Shown in pieces: positions 47,285 through 57,536 of a DNA stretch of 64,000 bases. Position numbers and translations under genes: made by a program. Positions within the stretch are counted from its first letter, which is position 1; each line of letters starts with the position of its first letter. The DNA lies in contig NZ_JANYGJ010000095.1 in assembly GCF_025362455.1 (NCBI RefSeq), positions 4,628-68,627 on the forward strand, read 5' to 3'. The notes under the pieces were generated by a model. It saw nothing but the letters and a program-made list of their open reading frames with translations, had not been told where the DNA came from and did not search any database. This DNA is from Deinococcus sp. GTDB lineage: Bacteria; Deinococcota; Deinococci; Deinococcales; Deinococcaceae.

Positions 47285-49156
47285 TCACATCGCGCTCGGC
47301 ACCTCGATGCCGATCAGATCGAGCGTCTGGACGAAGGCGCGTTGCAGACGACCCACCAGCGCCAACCTCGCTTCACGCAGGCCGGGGGCGCTGGCAAGAA
47401 CGTTGGTGGCGGGCCTGCCTTCCGGCGTCTTGGCGTTGTACCAGCCGTTGAAGGCGCTGGCCAGATCGAGCGAGTACTGGGCGACCACATGCGGGCTGTG
47501 GATCCGCACCGAGGCGGCGACGGCTTCGGGAAAACGGGCGACGGCTTTGGCCAGCGTCAGATCGAGTTCGGTGACCTGCGACCAGTCGGCGCCGCTGCCG
47601 TCTGTGGCGTACCCGGCCTCGGCGGCTTTCTTGAGAATGTTGCCCGCCCGCACCGCCGCGTACTGGACATACGGCGCGGTGTCGCCGGTCAGGGCCAGCG
47701 CCTGGTCCCAGCGAAAGTCGATCTGGCGGGTCGGCTCGGCCTTGAGCATGGCGAAGCGCACCGCCCCCACCGCGATCCGGCGCACGATCTCGCGGCCCTC
47801 CTCGGTGCCGATGATGTCCGGCTTGAGGCTGTTCATCAGCTCGGTGACCAGCGTCTGCGCTTCGTCCAGCACGGCGTCGGCGCTGACCCCGATGCCCTTG
47901 CGCCCGGAGATGGTCTGGCCCTCGTAGGTGACGAAGGCGTAGGAGAGGTGGATGCTGCGGGCCTCCTCGGCGGGGTGCCCTGCCACGCCCAGGCTGGCCC
48001 TCACGACCTTCTGGGGGTGCTCCTGGCGCGAGTCGATCACGTTGATAACTTCTGCGGCGTGACCGAAGCGCCGCTCGGTGTCGGGTTGGCCGTCGGGGGC
48101 CGAGGTCCAGACTTCGTGTCCGCCAGGGTCGGTCTGGAAGGGCCTGAATTTCATGCCCTCCAGCAGCCCGAACTTCCAGAACTGGTAGCCGATGTCCTTG
48201 GCGGTGTACATGGCCGTGCCCCCGGTCCGCATCAGCACGACGTTGTTCTCTTCCAGGTTGGGCATGAAGGAGGAGACGTCCATCACCAAGGCCCCGGCGA
48301 ATTTGCCCTCGGTGGGGCGGGCGGTGAACGGGCTGGCCTCCAGGATGGTCATGGCCTGACTCAGCAGGCCGCCGCCCACCACGTCGGATTCCCAGTTGAG
48401 CAGGTCGTAGCGGGCGCCCAGACGAAAACAGGTGTCCAGGTGGGCCTTGACGATCTGCTCGACCTCGCCTCTGAGTTCCCCGGCCTCAAGGCGGTGGAGC
48501 ATGGCGGAGATGCCCTCTTCCAGACCTGGTTTTGCGGGGTCGGCGTTGAGGCGCACGTAGCCCTCGCCCATGAACTGATCGTACTTCACCGCGCCGTCCC
48601 AGACGAGGTTATAGTGCCGCACGGCGAACAGCGACTCGGCGGCCTGGCGCCCGGTGTCGTCGATGTAGTTGTGGATCTCGACCTGATGCCCGGCGGCGCG
48701 GAAGATGCGGCCCATGCTGTCGCCCAGCACGACGTTGCGGACGTGCCCGACGTGCAGTTCCTTGTTGGGGTTGACCGAGGTGTGCTCGATGACGACCTTG
48801 CCGCCAGTCGTCTCGGTTTCGGCTTGCTGCGGCGTGGCCGGGTCGCTCACCACGCCCTGCACGAAGGCGGGCGCGTCCACGAAGAAGTTCAGGAAGGGGC
48901 CTGCCGTCTGGGCGCGGGCGACGCCGCGCGGGAGGACGACGGTCTGGGCCAGGGTACTGGCGAGTTGCGCTGGATTCTGGCCCAGCGCCTTGGCCAGCGC
49001 GAAGGCGGCGGGCGTGCCGTAGTCGCCGGGCTTGTTCGGGGGCGTCTCCTGAATGACCACTTCGGGAAGTGGAGTATGGGGCGCGGCTCCTGCATTGGGT
49101 ACGAGGGCGGCGGCGGCCTGCTCCACGGCGAGTTTGAGTTGGGCCTTGAGATCCAT
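47285..49156 (-). CDS. argS: Arginyl-tRNA synthetase
   Basis: A 623-residue class Ia synthetase. The N-terminal Arg-tRNA additional domain (about 1-110) recognises the D-loop. HIGH motif is TSVNPNKELHVGHVRNVVLGDSM. Tyrosine and helix motifs include NYIDDTGRQAAESLF. The KMSKS position reads ISGRKGIGVSADAVLD. The C-terminal DALR domain is EAVAASVRIHSPHVVAQYSLDLASAFNGWYN. TAAACT (49165-49170) eight bases before the ATG gives a leaderless start. Confidence 0.95.
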   Translation of the reverse strand: MDLKAQLKLAVEQAAAALVPNAGAAPHTPLPEVVIQETPPNKPGDYGTPAAFALAKALGQNPAQLASTLAQTVVLPRGVARAQTAGPFLNFFVDAPAFVQGVVSDPATPQQAETETTGGKVVIEHTSVNPNKELHVGHVRNVVLGDSMGRIFRAAGHQVEIHNYIDDTGRQAAESLFAVRHYNLVWDGAVKYDQFMGEGYVRLNADPAKPGLEEGISAMLHRLEAGELRGEVEQIVKAHLDTCFRLGARYDLLNWESDVVGGGLLSQAMTILEASPFTARPTEGKFAGALVMDVSSFMPNLEENNVVLMRTGGTAMYTAKDIGYQFWKFGLLEGMKFRPFQTDPGGHEVWTSAPDGQPDTERRFGHAAEVINVIDSRQEHPQKVVRASLGVAGHPAEEARSIHLSYAFVTYEGQTISGRKGIGVSADAVLDEAQTLVTELMNSLKPDIIGTEEGREIVRRIAVGAVRFAMLKAEPTRQIDFRWDQALALTGDTAPYVQYAAVRAGNILKKAAEAGYATDGSGADWSQVTELDLTLAKAVARFPEAVAASVRIHSPHVVAQYSLDLASAFNGWYNAKTPEGRPATNVLASAPGLREARLALVGRLQRAFVQTLDLIGIEVPSAM

Positions 49157-49470
49157 AGGTGGGGAGTTTATCAGGACTGGCGGGATACCGGGCCGTGAGC
49201 GTCCGCAGCTCCGGTTTCCTCAGCGACCTCGCCAGCAACGCCTCCGAGCAGGCTTGCCAGCGCCGCGCGGCACGCGCCACATCCGGAGTCTATCCAGCCA
49301 GTCCGGCGGCTGACTCCGGCCTCACCGCGCCGGGTCATTCTTCCGTCGGTGGCCTGGGGTAGACTGGAGGGCAAGGCGACCCTCTCCCTCACCGCCCCGT
49401 CGCTGGACCGCCCCGTTACTGGACCCCCCCGTTATTGGACCGCCCCGTCACTGGTCGCCGCAGGAGTTGT
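49157..49470. other. Spacer with divergent promoters and a 16-bp tandem repeat
   Basis: It holds the argS -10, a TAGACT at 49360-49365 that may drive the next gene with about a 100-base leader, and four tandem units of CTGGACCGCCCCGTTA type (about 49393-49456). No gene is seen. Confidence 0.5.
49393..49456. repeat. 16-bp tandem repeat in the 5' leader of the next gene
   Basis: Four copies of CTGGACCGCCCCGTYA with minor changes, immediately before the AGGAG and ATG of the gene at 49471. Confidence 0.85.
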
Positions 49471-50397
49471 ATGTGCGCCTATGTCCAAACCACCAATCAG
49501 GCCAGAGGCGAGGTCGAGCGTGCCCGGCTGCTGGCCGATGTCCACGATTTCCTCAGCGTGCTGCGCGGCATGGACAACCAGCTCACGCCCTTTGACTGGG
49601 TGCGTCACCTCTCGCCCGAAGGCGAATTTCAGCGCGGCTTGCAGTCGATTCCGGTCGACCACATCATCGGCTCGGTGGACCGGTACAAGGAATTCGACCG
49701 CTACTACCTGCCCAAAGAGTCTCACCTCGATGACCGCTGGGTGGGGGTACGCGCCGCCCAGCTCGAAGGCAAGGAGCTGCCGCCCATCGAGGTCTACAAG
49801 GTCGGCGAGCTGTATTTCGTCAAGGACGGCAACCACCGGGTCAGCGTGGCGCGGCGGCTGGGCCAGTTCTACATCGACGCCTACGTCATCGAGTTGCAGG
49901 TGACCGTAGCGCCGGAAGCGGGCGACACCCTCAAAGACATGATTATCAAAGGCGAGTACGCCCAGTTTCTGCGCTCGACCAGCCTCAGCGAGGTCTCACC
50001 GGGCCACCGCGAAATCATGTTCTCCAAGCCGGGACGCTACGCCAAGCTGATCGAGCACATCAACGCCCGGCGCTACTACCTCGATCTCAAGCCGGGCCGG
50101 GAGCGGCCTGTCACCTGGGAAGAGGCCGCCGAGAGCTGGTACCGGCGCCTGTATTCGCGCATCGTGGACAGCATCGAGGCCCACGACGTGATGCACCGTT
50201 TTCCGGGCCGCACCGAGGCCGACCTGTACCTGTGGGTGATGGATCACCGCTACTTCCTGAGCCAGAAATACGGGCACGACGTGGGCAGCGAGATGGCGAC
50301 GCTGGATTTCAGCAAGAAGTACGCTCCCAGGCTGCACAAGCGTATCGGTCAGCGCATGCGCCTGGCCTGGAAGGGCAAGCCGAAAGCCACGTTTTGA
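49471..50397 (+). CDS. ParB-like-fold protein of unknown function
   Basis: A 308-residue protein. The segment LPPIEVYKVGELYFVKDGNHRVSVARRLGQFYIDAYVIEL is a ParB/sulfiredoxin-like motif (the DGNHR core), about residues 95-140. The C-terminal half is helical and aromatic-rich (WYRRLYSRIVDSIEAHDVMHRFPGR, DLYLWVMDHRYFLSQKYG). AGGAG four bases before the ATG supports the start. It may be a DNA- or nucleotide-binding regulator. It is followed after 52 bases by a phosphotransferase-like gene in the same direction. Confidence 0.75.
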   Translation: MCAYVQTTNQARGEVERARLLADVHDFLSVLRGMDNQLTPFDWVRHLSPEGEFQRGLQSIPVDHIIGSVDRYKEFDRYYLPKESHLDDRWVGVRAAQLEGKELPPIEVYKVGELYFVKDGNHRVSVARRLGQFYIDAYVIELQVTVAPEAGDTLKDMIIKGEYAQFLRSTSLSEVSPGHREIMFSKPGRYAKLIEHINARRYYLDLKPGRERPVTWEEAAESWYRRLYSRIVDSIEAHDVMHRFPGRTEADLYLWVMDHRYFLSQKYGHDVGSEMATLDFSKKYAPRLHKRIGQRMRLAWKGKPKATF

Positions 50398-50449
50398 AGC
50401 AGGGGTGGTTGGGGCGGGCCAGCGGCGGCGTTTCACGTGAGCTGGACGG

Positions 50450-51628
50450 GTGAGTTCCGTCGCCGTGCGCGTCGCCGTATATCATCCTGGGCAGCGCCGC
50501 TTCGCCTGGCGAGAGATGGTGCTGGGCGACATTCACCGCGCCCCCTGGCAACTTAGCGCCGCGCTGGGCCTGAACGCCGACTTGCTGCATGACGGCGGGC
50601 TGATGTTCGGCGCCCGGAATGCACTGTTGAGCTTCGAGGCCCGCTCGAAGGCGCTGCCGCCCGGCTGGATGTGGACGAATGAGCCGCCACTACCGCTTCC
50701 GGACGCCCGGCCCTGGCAACGGCCCGGCTGGTTCGCGGGCGCCTGGGCGCGGTTGGGAGCACATTCGGCGACGGGTTCGGCCCGGCTCATCAGCACCTCC
50801 GACCTCGGCGCGGTGCTGAGCGTGGGCGAGGAGGCAGCGCAGGTGTTTCTGAAAGTCGGCGCCGGGCGCGAGGCAGCCGTCACGGCGGCGCTGTGGGCCA
50901 CGCAACCGAGATGGCTTCCAGCCGTGTTGAGCACCGACCTGGAGCGCGGCGAGATCATCACTCGCAGCGGTGGGCAGACGCTGGAGAAGGTGGGCGAGTG
51001 GCGGGCCTGGACCGGGGCGGCGGCGTTGCTGGCGAAGTATCACCGCTCGGCGGGCGTGCCGGACGCGGCGCATCACCGCTTTGCAGACCTGCCGGAGCGG
51101 GGCGAGGCGCTGCTGCGCGATGAGGCGGCCTTGAGCGGCTGGGGGCTGAGTGACGCCAATATCAAAGAGCTGGCCGCCGCCCTGCCGGAGTTGAGGCGGC
51201 AACACCGGCTGGTAAGCGCCCTGGGACTCCCAGACGGCCCGGTCCACGGCGACAGCCACGGGATGAACGCCTTGTGGGACGGTCAACAGGCCCGCTGGTT
51301 CGACTGGAGTGAAGCGGGCGTGGCGCATCCATTCACCGATATCGGCTGGCTGTTCTCCCATTCGGCAGACCGGACCTGGCCGATTTCGGCGGCGGTGCCC
51401 GACCTCCGCGCCCGCCTGGCCGACGTGTATCTCAGCACTCTGGGGATTCCCGGCGCCCACACCGAACTGGACAGCGCCGAGACGCTGGCACTGTGGCACC
51501 GGGCGGTGGTCTACGACGCCCGTTTCCGGGCCTGGCCGGAGCCGAGGCCAATGTACGTCCGCTTTTACCTCCGGTGGCTGCTGGGTTCGCTGCGGTCACG
51601 TCCGGGCGGGATACCATCAGCGCCATGA
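50450..51628 (+). CDS. Aminoglycoside-phosphotransferase-family kinase
   Basis: A 392-residue protein with an APH-type kinase fold. Catalytic loop is GPVHGDSHGMNALWDG and the metal-binding aspartate is in ARWFDWSEAGVAHPFTDIGWLF. The N-terminal 110 residues are family-specific and contain no obvious domain. Probable phosphorylation of a small hydroxylated metabolite; antibiotic resistance should not be assumed. GTG start without a strong ribosome site. Its TGA overlaps the next ATG (ATGA). Confidence 0.78.
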   Translation: MSSVAVRVAVYHPGQRRFAWREMVLGDIHRAPWQLSAALGLNADLLHDGGLMFGARNALLSFEARSKALPPGWMWTNEPPLPLPDARPWQRPGWFAGAWARLGAHSATGSARLISTSDLGAVLSVGEEAAQVFLKVGAGREAAVTAALWATQPRWLPAVLSTDLERGEIITRSGGQTLEKVGEWRAWTGAAALLAKYHRSAGVPDAAHHRFADLPERGEALLRDEAALSGWGLSDANIKELAAALPELRRQHRLVSALGLPDGPVHGDSHGMNALWDGQQARWFDWSEAGVAHPFTDIGWLFSHSADRTWPISAAVPDLRARLADVYLSTLGIPGAHTELDSAETLALWHRAVVYDARFRAWPEPRPMYVRFYLRWLLGSLRSRPGGIPSAP

Positions 51629-52071
51629 CCTCCCTGTATCTGCTCATCACGGCGCTGATGGCGCTGGCGTTGCTGGGGCTGCTGCTGCGGCCCGGCTCGG
51701 TGCGTCCATTGACGCTGTGGCTGTTCGCGGCGCTGCTGCCGGTGCTGGTCGCCGTCACGGCGGCGCTGCTGAGTCAGCAAAGCGCCCAGGCGGCGCTGGT
51801 GGGCTTCGATCCGCAAGTCAGGAACCGGGGGCTGGGCTGGCGTGATGCGGCGGGCGCCGAGAACACCGCCACCGTGGCGCTGGGTGGCCTGGACGCCGCC
51901 TGCGTGGTGCGGGCCAGCGCACGCGGCGGCACCTACCGCCTGAGCAGCTCGACGCTGTTCGTGCCCCGTGACGTGCAGCTCATCGGCCCCTGGCCCTCCA
52001 GTGCCGAGGCCGAGGCGCTGATGGTCAGCGGCCAGCAGGGCTGCCGGAGACTCAGCGGCAAAGAGAACTGA
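51625..52071 (+). CDS. Small membrane protein of unknown function
   Basis: A 148-residue protein with two N-terminal membrane helices (TSLYLLITALMALALLGLLL and LTLWLFAALLPVLVAVTAALL). A roughly 80-residue external domain follows with two cysteines (ACVVRASARGG, GQQGCRRL) that could pair. The ATG overlaps the upstream stop as ATGA, and TACCAT lies seven bases before it, so it may be both coupled and independently transcribed. The stop is followed by a threefold 18-bp repeat (GGCAGGGAGAACTGAGYG). Confidence 0.65.
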   Translation: MTSLYLLITALMALALLGLLLRPGSVRPLTLWLFAALLPVLVAVTAALLSQQSAQAALVGFDPQVRNRGLGWRDAAGAENTATVALGGLDAACVVRASARGGTYRLSSSTLFVPRDVQLIGPWPSSAEAEALMVSGQQGCRRLSGKEN

Positions 52072-52233
52072 GCGGCAGGGAGAACTGAGTGGCAGGGAGA
52101 ACTGAGCGTCAAACCGGGCGGCTGGACGCCAGGTTCAGGAGGGCTCAATGAACGCCGCGAGCAATGAGTGGAATGCGGCGATCAAGGTCTTCAGACACCT
52201 GCATGCCCGCTGCCTATCTATCTCCGTCTCGTT

Positions 52234-52243
52234 GTATATATTC
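52234..52243 (+). repeat. GTATATATTC decamer, copy 7
   Basis: It lies in the convergent spacer before the mnmE stop, in the extended form TTGTATATATTCTAGTGA, like copies 1 and 5. Confidence 0.6.
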
Positions 52244-52273
52244 TAGTGACGCGGAGCCAGTCCCTCGACTCCC

Positions 52274-53581
52274 CTACTTGCCCACGCAAAAATTGCGAAA
52301 TACCGCGTCTATCACGTCTTCGGACACGTCGCGCCCGGTCAGCTCAGCCAGAGCCACGAGGGCGTCTTCGAGTTCCAGGCTAGCCAGGTCGTCGGGCAGC
52401 TTCCGGGCGGCCTCGATGTGCGCCAGAGCCCGGCGGGCGGCGTCGGCCTGGCGCTCGGTGGTCAGCCAGGCCTCGCTGCGGGCCACGTCGCCGAGCAGGG
52501 CGGCGCGGACGGCCCCGCGCAGGTCGCTCAGACCGTCGCCGGTCAGGGCGCTGACGCCGATGGCCTGCGGATCGTGCCAGACGCTGCCCAGGTCGGTTTT
52601 GGTCTGAATGAGAATGGTCGGCACGTCGCCGGGCAGCTCCAGCGGCTCGCGGGGCAAGGCGCCGTCTTCGAGCAGCAGCACCAGGTCGGCGTTCTGACCC
52701 AGCGAGCGCGAGTGGCGCACGCCCGCCGCCTCGGTCTCGTCGGTGGTCTCGCGCAGGCCCGCCGTATCGAGCAGCGTGACCGGCACCCCGGCCAGCTCCA
52801 GGTGGGCTTCGAGGTAGTCGCGGGTGGTGCCGGGCGTCGGGGTCACGATGCTGCGCTCATAGCCCAGTAGAGCGTTCAGCAGGCTGGATTTCCCGGCGTT
52901 GGGCCGCCCCAGCAGCGCCAGGCGGGCGCCACGGGTCGAGAGTTGCCCGGCGCGGGCGGTGGCCAGCAGCGCGGCGAGTTCATCGGCGGCGCGGCCCAGC
53001 GGTACTTCCCGCTGCTCGTCCGGCACGCCCTCCTCCGGGTAATCGAGCATGGCCTGAACGGCGGCCAGGGTCCGGGTCACGTCCAGGCTGACCCGCTCGA
53101 TTCGTGCGCTCAGGGCGCCGCTCAGACCCAGCGCCGCCTGTTTGCGCCCCGCCTCGGTCTGGGCCTGCACCAGATTCAGCACGGCTTCGGCCTGGGTCAG
53201 ATCGAGTCGCCCGGCCAGGTAGGCGCGGAGGGTGAACTCACCGGGCCGGGCCGCCCTGGCGCCGAGTTCCAGCACGCGGGCGAGCAGCCGCGCGAGCACC
53301 GCCGGGCTGCCATGCGACTGGAGTTCAGCGACGTGTTCGCCGGTGTAGCTGTGCGGCGAGCGAAACACCAGACACAGGCCCTCGTCGATCAGTTCGGCGT
53401 CGGCGCCGAGAAATTGGCCGTACAGGAAGCGGCCCCCGCCGACCTGGCTGGGCGTCTGGCGCCCCCGCAACACCGCGTCCGCCACGCGCAGCGCTTCTGG
53501 CCCGGACACGCGCACGATGCCCACCCCGGCGCTGCCCGGCGCGGTGGCAATGGCGGCGATGGTGTCGGATAAGCCGGTCAT
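52274..53581 (-). CDS. mnmE: tRNA-modification GTPase MnmE
   Basis: A 435-residue GTPase that with MnmG modifies U34 of certain tRNAs. The N-terminal tetrahydrofolate-binding domain is [22 protein letters not shown]. The helical domain has inserted G motifs: G1 [18 protein letters not shown]2 [13 protein letters not shown]3 [16 protein letters not shown]4 QTKTD. The C-terminus is the catalytic FCVGK. TACCCT seven bases before the ATG at 53581 gives a leaderless start. It is slightly short for the family but complete. Confidence 0.95.
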   Translation of the reverse strand: MTGLSDTIAAIATAPGSAGVGIVRVSGPEALRVADAVLRGRQTPSQVGGGRFLYGQFLGADAELIDEGLCLVFRSPHSYTGEHVAELQSHGSPAVLARLLARVLELGARAARPGEFTLRAYLAGRLDLTQAEAVLNLVQAQTEAGRKQAALGLSGALSARIERVSLDVTRTLAAVQAMLDYPEEGVPDEQREVPLGRAADELAALLATARAGQLSTRGARLALLGRPNAGKSSLLNALLGYERSIVTPTPGTTRDYLEAHLELAGVPVTLLDTAGLRETTDETEAAGVRHSRSLGQNADLVLLLEDGALPREPLELPGDVPTILIQTKTDLGSVWHDPQAIGVSALTGDGLSDLRGAVRAALLGDVARSEAWLTTERQADAARRALAHIEAARKLPDDLASLELEDALVALAELTGRDVSEDVIDAVFRNFCVGK

Positions 53582-53600
53582 GGGGAGTAGGGTAGCAGGG

Positions 53601-53790
53601 GTTGTGGGGAGTGGGAAGTGGGAACAGATGAGCGACGCTTGACCGGACCATGCGAGAGCGGACGCCAATTTCTGACACCCGCTCACTTCAGCTTGATCTG
53701 TCCTAGATCACACCCAAAGTCTGCCAAACTCAACCTGAATTCAGGCTCTTCATCTTTCCCCACTCCCTACTCACCACTACCCACTCCCCC

Positions 53791-53793
<3 letters not shown>
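53601..53793. repeat. GGGAAGT-arm repeat copy C (arms 130 bases apart)
   Basis: The left arm is GTGGGGAGTGGGAAGTGGGA followed by ACAGATGAG (53604-53632). The right arm is CTCTTCATCTTTCCCCACTC then CCTACTCACC (53747-53793). Both inner edges carry the CATCT[GT]TTCCC motif facing outwards, so two right ends flank about 115 bases without an ORF. It lies between mnmE and pilT; the right arm includes the pilT stop. Confidence 0.65.
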
Positions 53794-54860
<1,067 letters not shown>

Positions 54861-54864
<4 letters not shown>

Positions 54865-55775
54865 AAGTGGGCACCTGCCATACGGACCTCGGTTGGAATA
54901 AGCGGCATGTTGTCGATGAGGCGCACCCCGAACAGCCGGGCCGCGATCAGCAGACGGAACTCACTGGCTTGTTGGCTGGCTTGTTGGGCACTCATCATTC
55001 TACTATCCTCGGCGCCTCTGTCATTCATGTCACTGTCGACCAGGCTCAAATAATCGAGTTTCAGCTCGGCCTCCGTGGCCAGCACGGCGTTGCCCGCCGC
55101 CAGCATCCGGCGCACGCTCGTTTCCCCGGCGGCGTAGTCGGCCTGCACGGCCCGGAGTGAGCGCGAGAGCACGGCGGCCCTGGAGCGCTGCGCAGCGGTG
55201 AAAAAGCTGTTGCGGCTGCTCAGGGCCAGCCCCTCCTCGCCCGGCAGCGCCGAGCGCACGGTGGGTACGCCGACGATCTGCACCTCCACATTGAGGTCGC
55301 TCACCAGCCGCCGCACCACGCTGAGCTGCTGCCAGTCCTTTTCACCAAAGTAAGCCCGCCTGGGCCGCACGATGTTCAGCAGCTTGAGCACCACCGTCGC
55401 CACACCCGTGAAGTGTCCGGGCCGGAAGGTGCCGTCGAAGCCCTCCGAGACGCCCGGCACGCTGACCCGCGTGACGAAGCCGGGCGGGTAGATGGTGCCG
55501 ACTTCCGGCGCGAACACCACGTCTACCCCGAACTCGTCGGCGAGTTTCAGGTCGCGCCCGATGTCGCGGGGATAGGCGGCGAAATCCTCGCTGGGGCCGA
55601 ATTGCAGCGGGTTGACAAATAAACTCAGCACCACCTGGGCGTTCTCGGCGCGGGCGGTGCGGATCAGGTGGCCGTGCCCGGCGTGCAGGTAGCCCATCGT
55701 CGGCACCAGGCCCAGCGAGGGTTGCCCACCCAGCGCGGCGCGGAGTTCTTCGGGCGTATGAACGAGTTGCGTCAC
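54861..55775 (-). CDS. panC: Pantothenate synthetase
   Basis: A 304-residue enzyme joining pantoate and beta-alanine with ATP. Signatures are LVPTMGYLHAGHGHLIRTAR (HIGH-like), SLFVNPLQFGPSEDFAAYPRD, EGFDGTFRPGHFTGVATVVLKLL, AYFGEKDWQQLSVVRRLV and LALSSRNSFF. The GTG start at 55775 gives TQLVHTPEELRAAL, the family N-terminus. GATAAT lies ten bases upstream. Near the C-terminus SAQQASQQASEF comes from a short duplication. Transcribed divergently from the trp leader. Confidence 0.93.
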
Positions 55776-55871
55776 GATGCGTCCGATTATCGGGCATAAC
55801 CGGCGCCGGGTGAACAAGCACTTTGAACGAACACTTTGAACAAGCGCTTTACCTCGCCGCCCCCTTTGCCC

Positions 55872-55994
55872 TATGCTGCACCCATGAAGCAGCGCCCCGT
55901 GCAGTGCTGGTGGTGGCCCGAAATCCCTGGGTGACCTCCACGCTGCCGACCCGTCGCCGCGCCCAGGAACCCCGTGTTCCGGGCGCGTTTTTTT
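55872..55994 (+). promoter_or_regulatory. trp promoter, leader and attenuator
   Basis: TATGCT (55872-55877) is six bases before the leader ATG. TTTACC lies 18 bases further up. After the leader peptide comes a stem, GCGCCC-A-GGAAC (55959-55970) with GTTCC-G-GGCGC (55976-55986), followed by seven Ts (55988-55994), an intrinsic terminator. Ribosome stalling at the Trp codons would be expected to favour an alternative antiterminator pairing. Confidence 0.88.
55884..55934 (+). CDS. trpL: trp operon leader peptide (MKQRPVQCWWWPEIPG)
   Basis: ATG AAG CAG CGC CCC GTG CAG TGC TGG TGG TGG CCC GAA ATC CCT GGG TGA: 16 residues with three consecutive tryptophans. The ATG lies six bases from a -10, so the leader peptide itself appears to be translated from a leaderless mRNA. 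Placement directly before a terminator and trpE makes the attenuation role clear. Confidence 0.88.
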   Translation: MKQRPVQCWWWPEIPG

Positions 55995-56069
55995 GGAAGT
56001 GGGCAGAGGGAAGTGGGAAGTAGGCACGACCCTTCATCTTTTCCCACTTCCCACTTCCTACTCCCCATT
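55995..56069 (+). repeat. Solo GGGAAGT-arm hairpin, copy D
   Basis: GGAAGTGGGCAGAGGGAAGT then GGGAAGTAGG, a short core CACGACCCTTCATCTTTT, then CCCACTTCCCACTTCCTACT. The core joins the left-edge CGAC and right-edge CTTCATCTKTTCCC of the full element at 57537, as an internal deletion would. It sits between the trp attenuator and the trpE ribosome site. Confidence 0.9.
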
Positions 56070-56081
56070 TAAGGAGCCCCA

Positions 56082-57533
56082 ATGCCCACACAGCCAACCT
56101 CCAAGCCCCCCACCTTCACCGAAGTTCGCGAGCTGAACGCCGATCTCGACACGCCGGTCAGCGCGTATTTGAAAGTCACGAACGGCGCCAAAGACCTGAG
56201 TTTTCTGCTCGAAAGTGTGGAGGGCGGCGAGCGCCAGGCGCGGTATTCGTTTATCGGCGTGGGTGAGGTGGGCAGATTCACCCTGCGCGGACGCACGGCA
56301 ACGCTGAGCGGCGTGCTGAGCGTGGCAGGCGAGGCGCAGACCTTCGAGACGAACGACCCGCTGGACGTGCTCTACAGCCGGGTGCTGCGGCCCGTGAACC
56401 TGCCCGCCGAGAAGTTCGACGCCGCGCCCCCGTTTTTCGGCGGCGCGGTGGGCTACGCGGCCTACGACCTGATCCGGGTGTACGAGAAGTTGCCCGACGG
56501 CAACCCCGACGAGTTGAAGGTGCCCGACGCCTTGTTTATCGTGCCCGAAGGCATCGTGATCTTCGACCATCTGCGGCACCGACTGTACGCGGTGGCCGTC
56601 TCGGAGACTCAGAGCGAGGCGCAGGCCGTGGTGCAGCGCCTGGAAACCGAGCTGCGCGGGCCGCTGCCACAGGTGCCGGGGCGCCATCCAGCCGCGCCGA
56701 TGCACTTTACGAGCAACTTCACGCCGGAGGGTTACGAGGCCGCCGTGTCGCGCTGCATCGAGTACGTCCGTGCCGGGGACGTGTTTCAGGTGGTGCCGTC
56801 ACAGAGATTCAGCGCCGAGCTGACCGTCGAGCCGTTCGCGCTGTACCGGGCGCTGCGGGGCATCAATCCCAGCCCGTATCTGGGCTTCCTGAACCTGGGC
56901 GACCTCACGCTGGTGGCGAGCAGCCCCGAAAGCCTGCTGCGCAGCGACGGGCACAGCATCGTGACCCGCCCGATCGCCGGAACGCGCCCACGCGGCAAGA
57001 CGCCGGAAGAAGACGAGGCCCTGGCCAGCGAGCTGCTGGCCGACGAGAAGGAACGCGCCGAGCACCTGATGCTGGTCGACCTGGGCCGCAACGACCTGGG
57101 CCGGGTGGCCGAATACGGCAGCGTGGTCGTCGAGGAGGCGTTTACCATCGAGCGCTACAGCCACGTCATGCACATCGTGTCGGGGGTGCGGGCGACATTG
57201 CGCGAGGGTCAGACGCCGCTGCACGCACTGGCGAGCGCCCTACCGATGGGCACGGTGTCGGGGGCACCGAAAATCCGGGCGATGGAGATTATCGACGAGG
57301 TGGAGCCGGTGAGGCGTGGGCCGTATGGGGGCGCCTTCGGCTACATCGCCTTCGACGGCAGTTTAGACATGGCACTGACGCTCAGAACAATGGTCGTGAC
57401 GGGTGGGAAGGTGCATATCCAAGCCGGAGCGGGGATTGTCGCAGATTCAGTCCCACAGACTGAAGAGTTGGAGACGCGAAGTAAAGCTGCTGCACTCATG
57501 CGGGCGGCGGAGCGGGCGGCGGGGGGGCTGTGA
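56082..57533 (+). CDS. trpE: Anthranilate synthase component I
   Basis: A 483-residue chorismate-using enzyme making anthranilate with ammonia from TrpG. The N-terminal allosteric region contains SFLLESVEGGERQARYSFIG, with the LLES tryptophan-binding motif. The catalytic C-domain has AGDVFQVVPSQRF, NPSPYLGFL, SPESLL, TRPIAGTRPRG, LLADEKERAEHLMLVDLGRND, PMGTVSGAPKIRAM and GAGIVADS. AAGGAG six bases upstream fixes the ATG. Expression should be under the upstream attenuator. The four-helix-bundle insert follows three bases after its stop. Confidence 0.96.
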   Translation: MPTQPTSKPPTFTEVRELNADLDTPVSAYLKVTNGAKDLSFLLESVEGGERQARYSFIGVGEVGRFTLRGRTATLSGVLSVAGEAQTFETNDPLDVLYSRVLRPVNLPAEKFDAAPPFFGGAVGYAAYDLIRVYEKLPDGNPDELKVPDALFIVPEGIVIFDHLRHRLYAVAVSETQSEAQAVVQRLETELRGPLPQVPGRHPAAPMHFTSNFTPEGYEAAVSRCIEYVRAGDVFQVVPSQRFSAELTVEPFALYRALRGINPSPYLGFLNLGDLTLVASSPESLLRSDGHSIVTRPIAGTRPRGKTPEEDEALASELLADEKERAEHLMLVDLGRNDLGRVAEYGSVVVEEAFTIERYSHVMHIVSGVRATLREGQTPLHALASALPMGTVSGAPKIRAMEIIDEVEPVRRGPYGGAFGYIAFDGSLDMALTLRTMVVTGGKVHIQAGAGIVADSVPQTEELETRSKAAALMRAAERAAGGL

Positions 57534-57536
57534 ATC

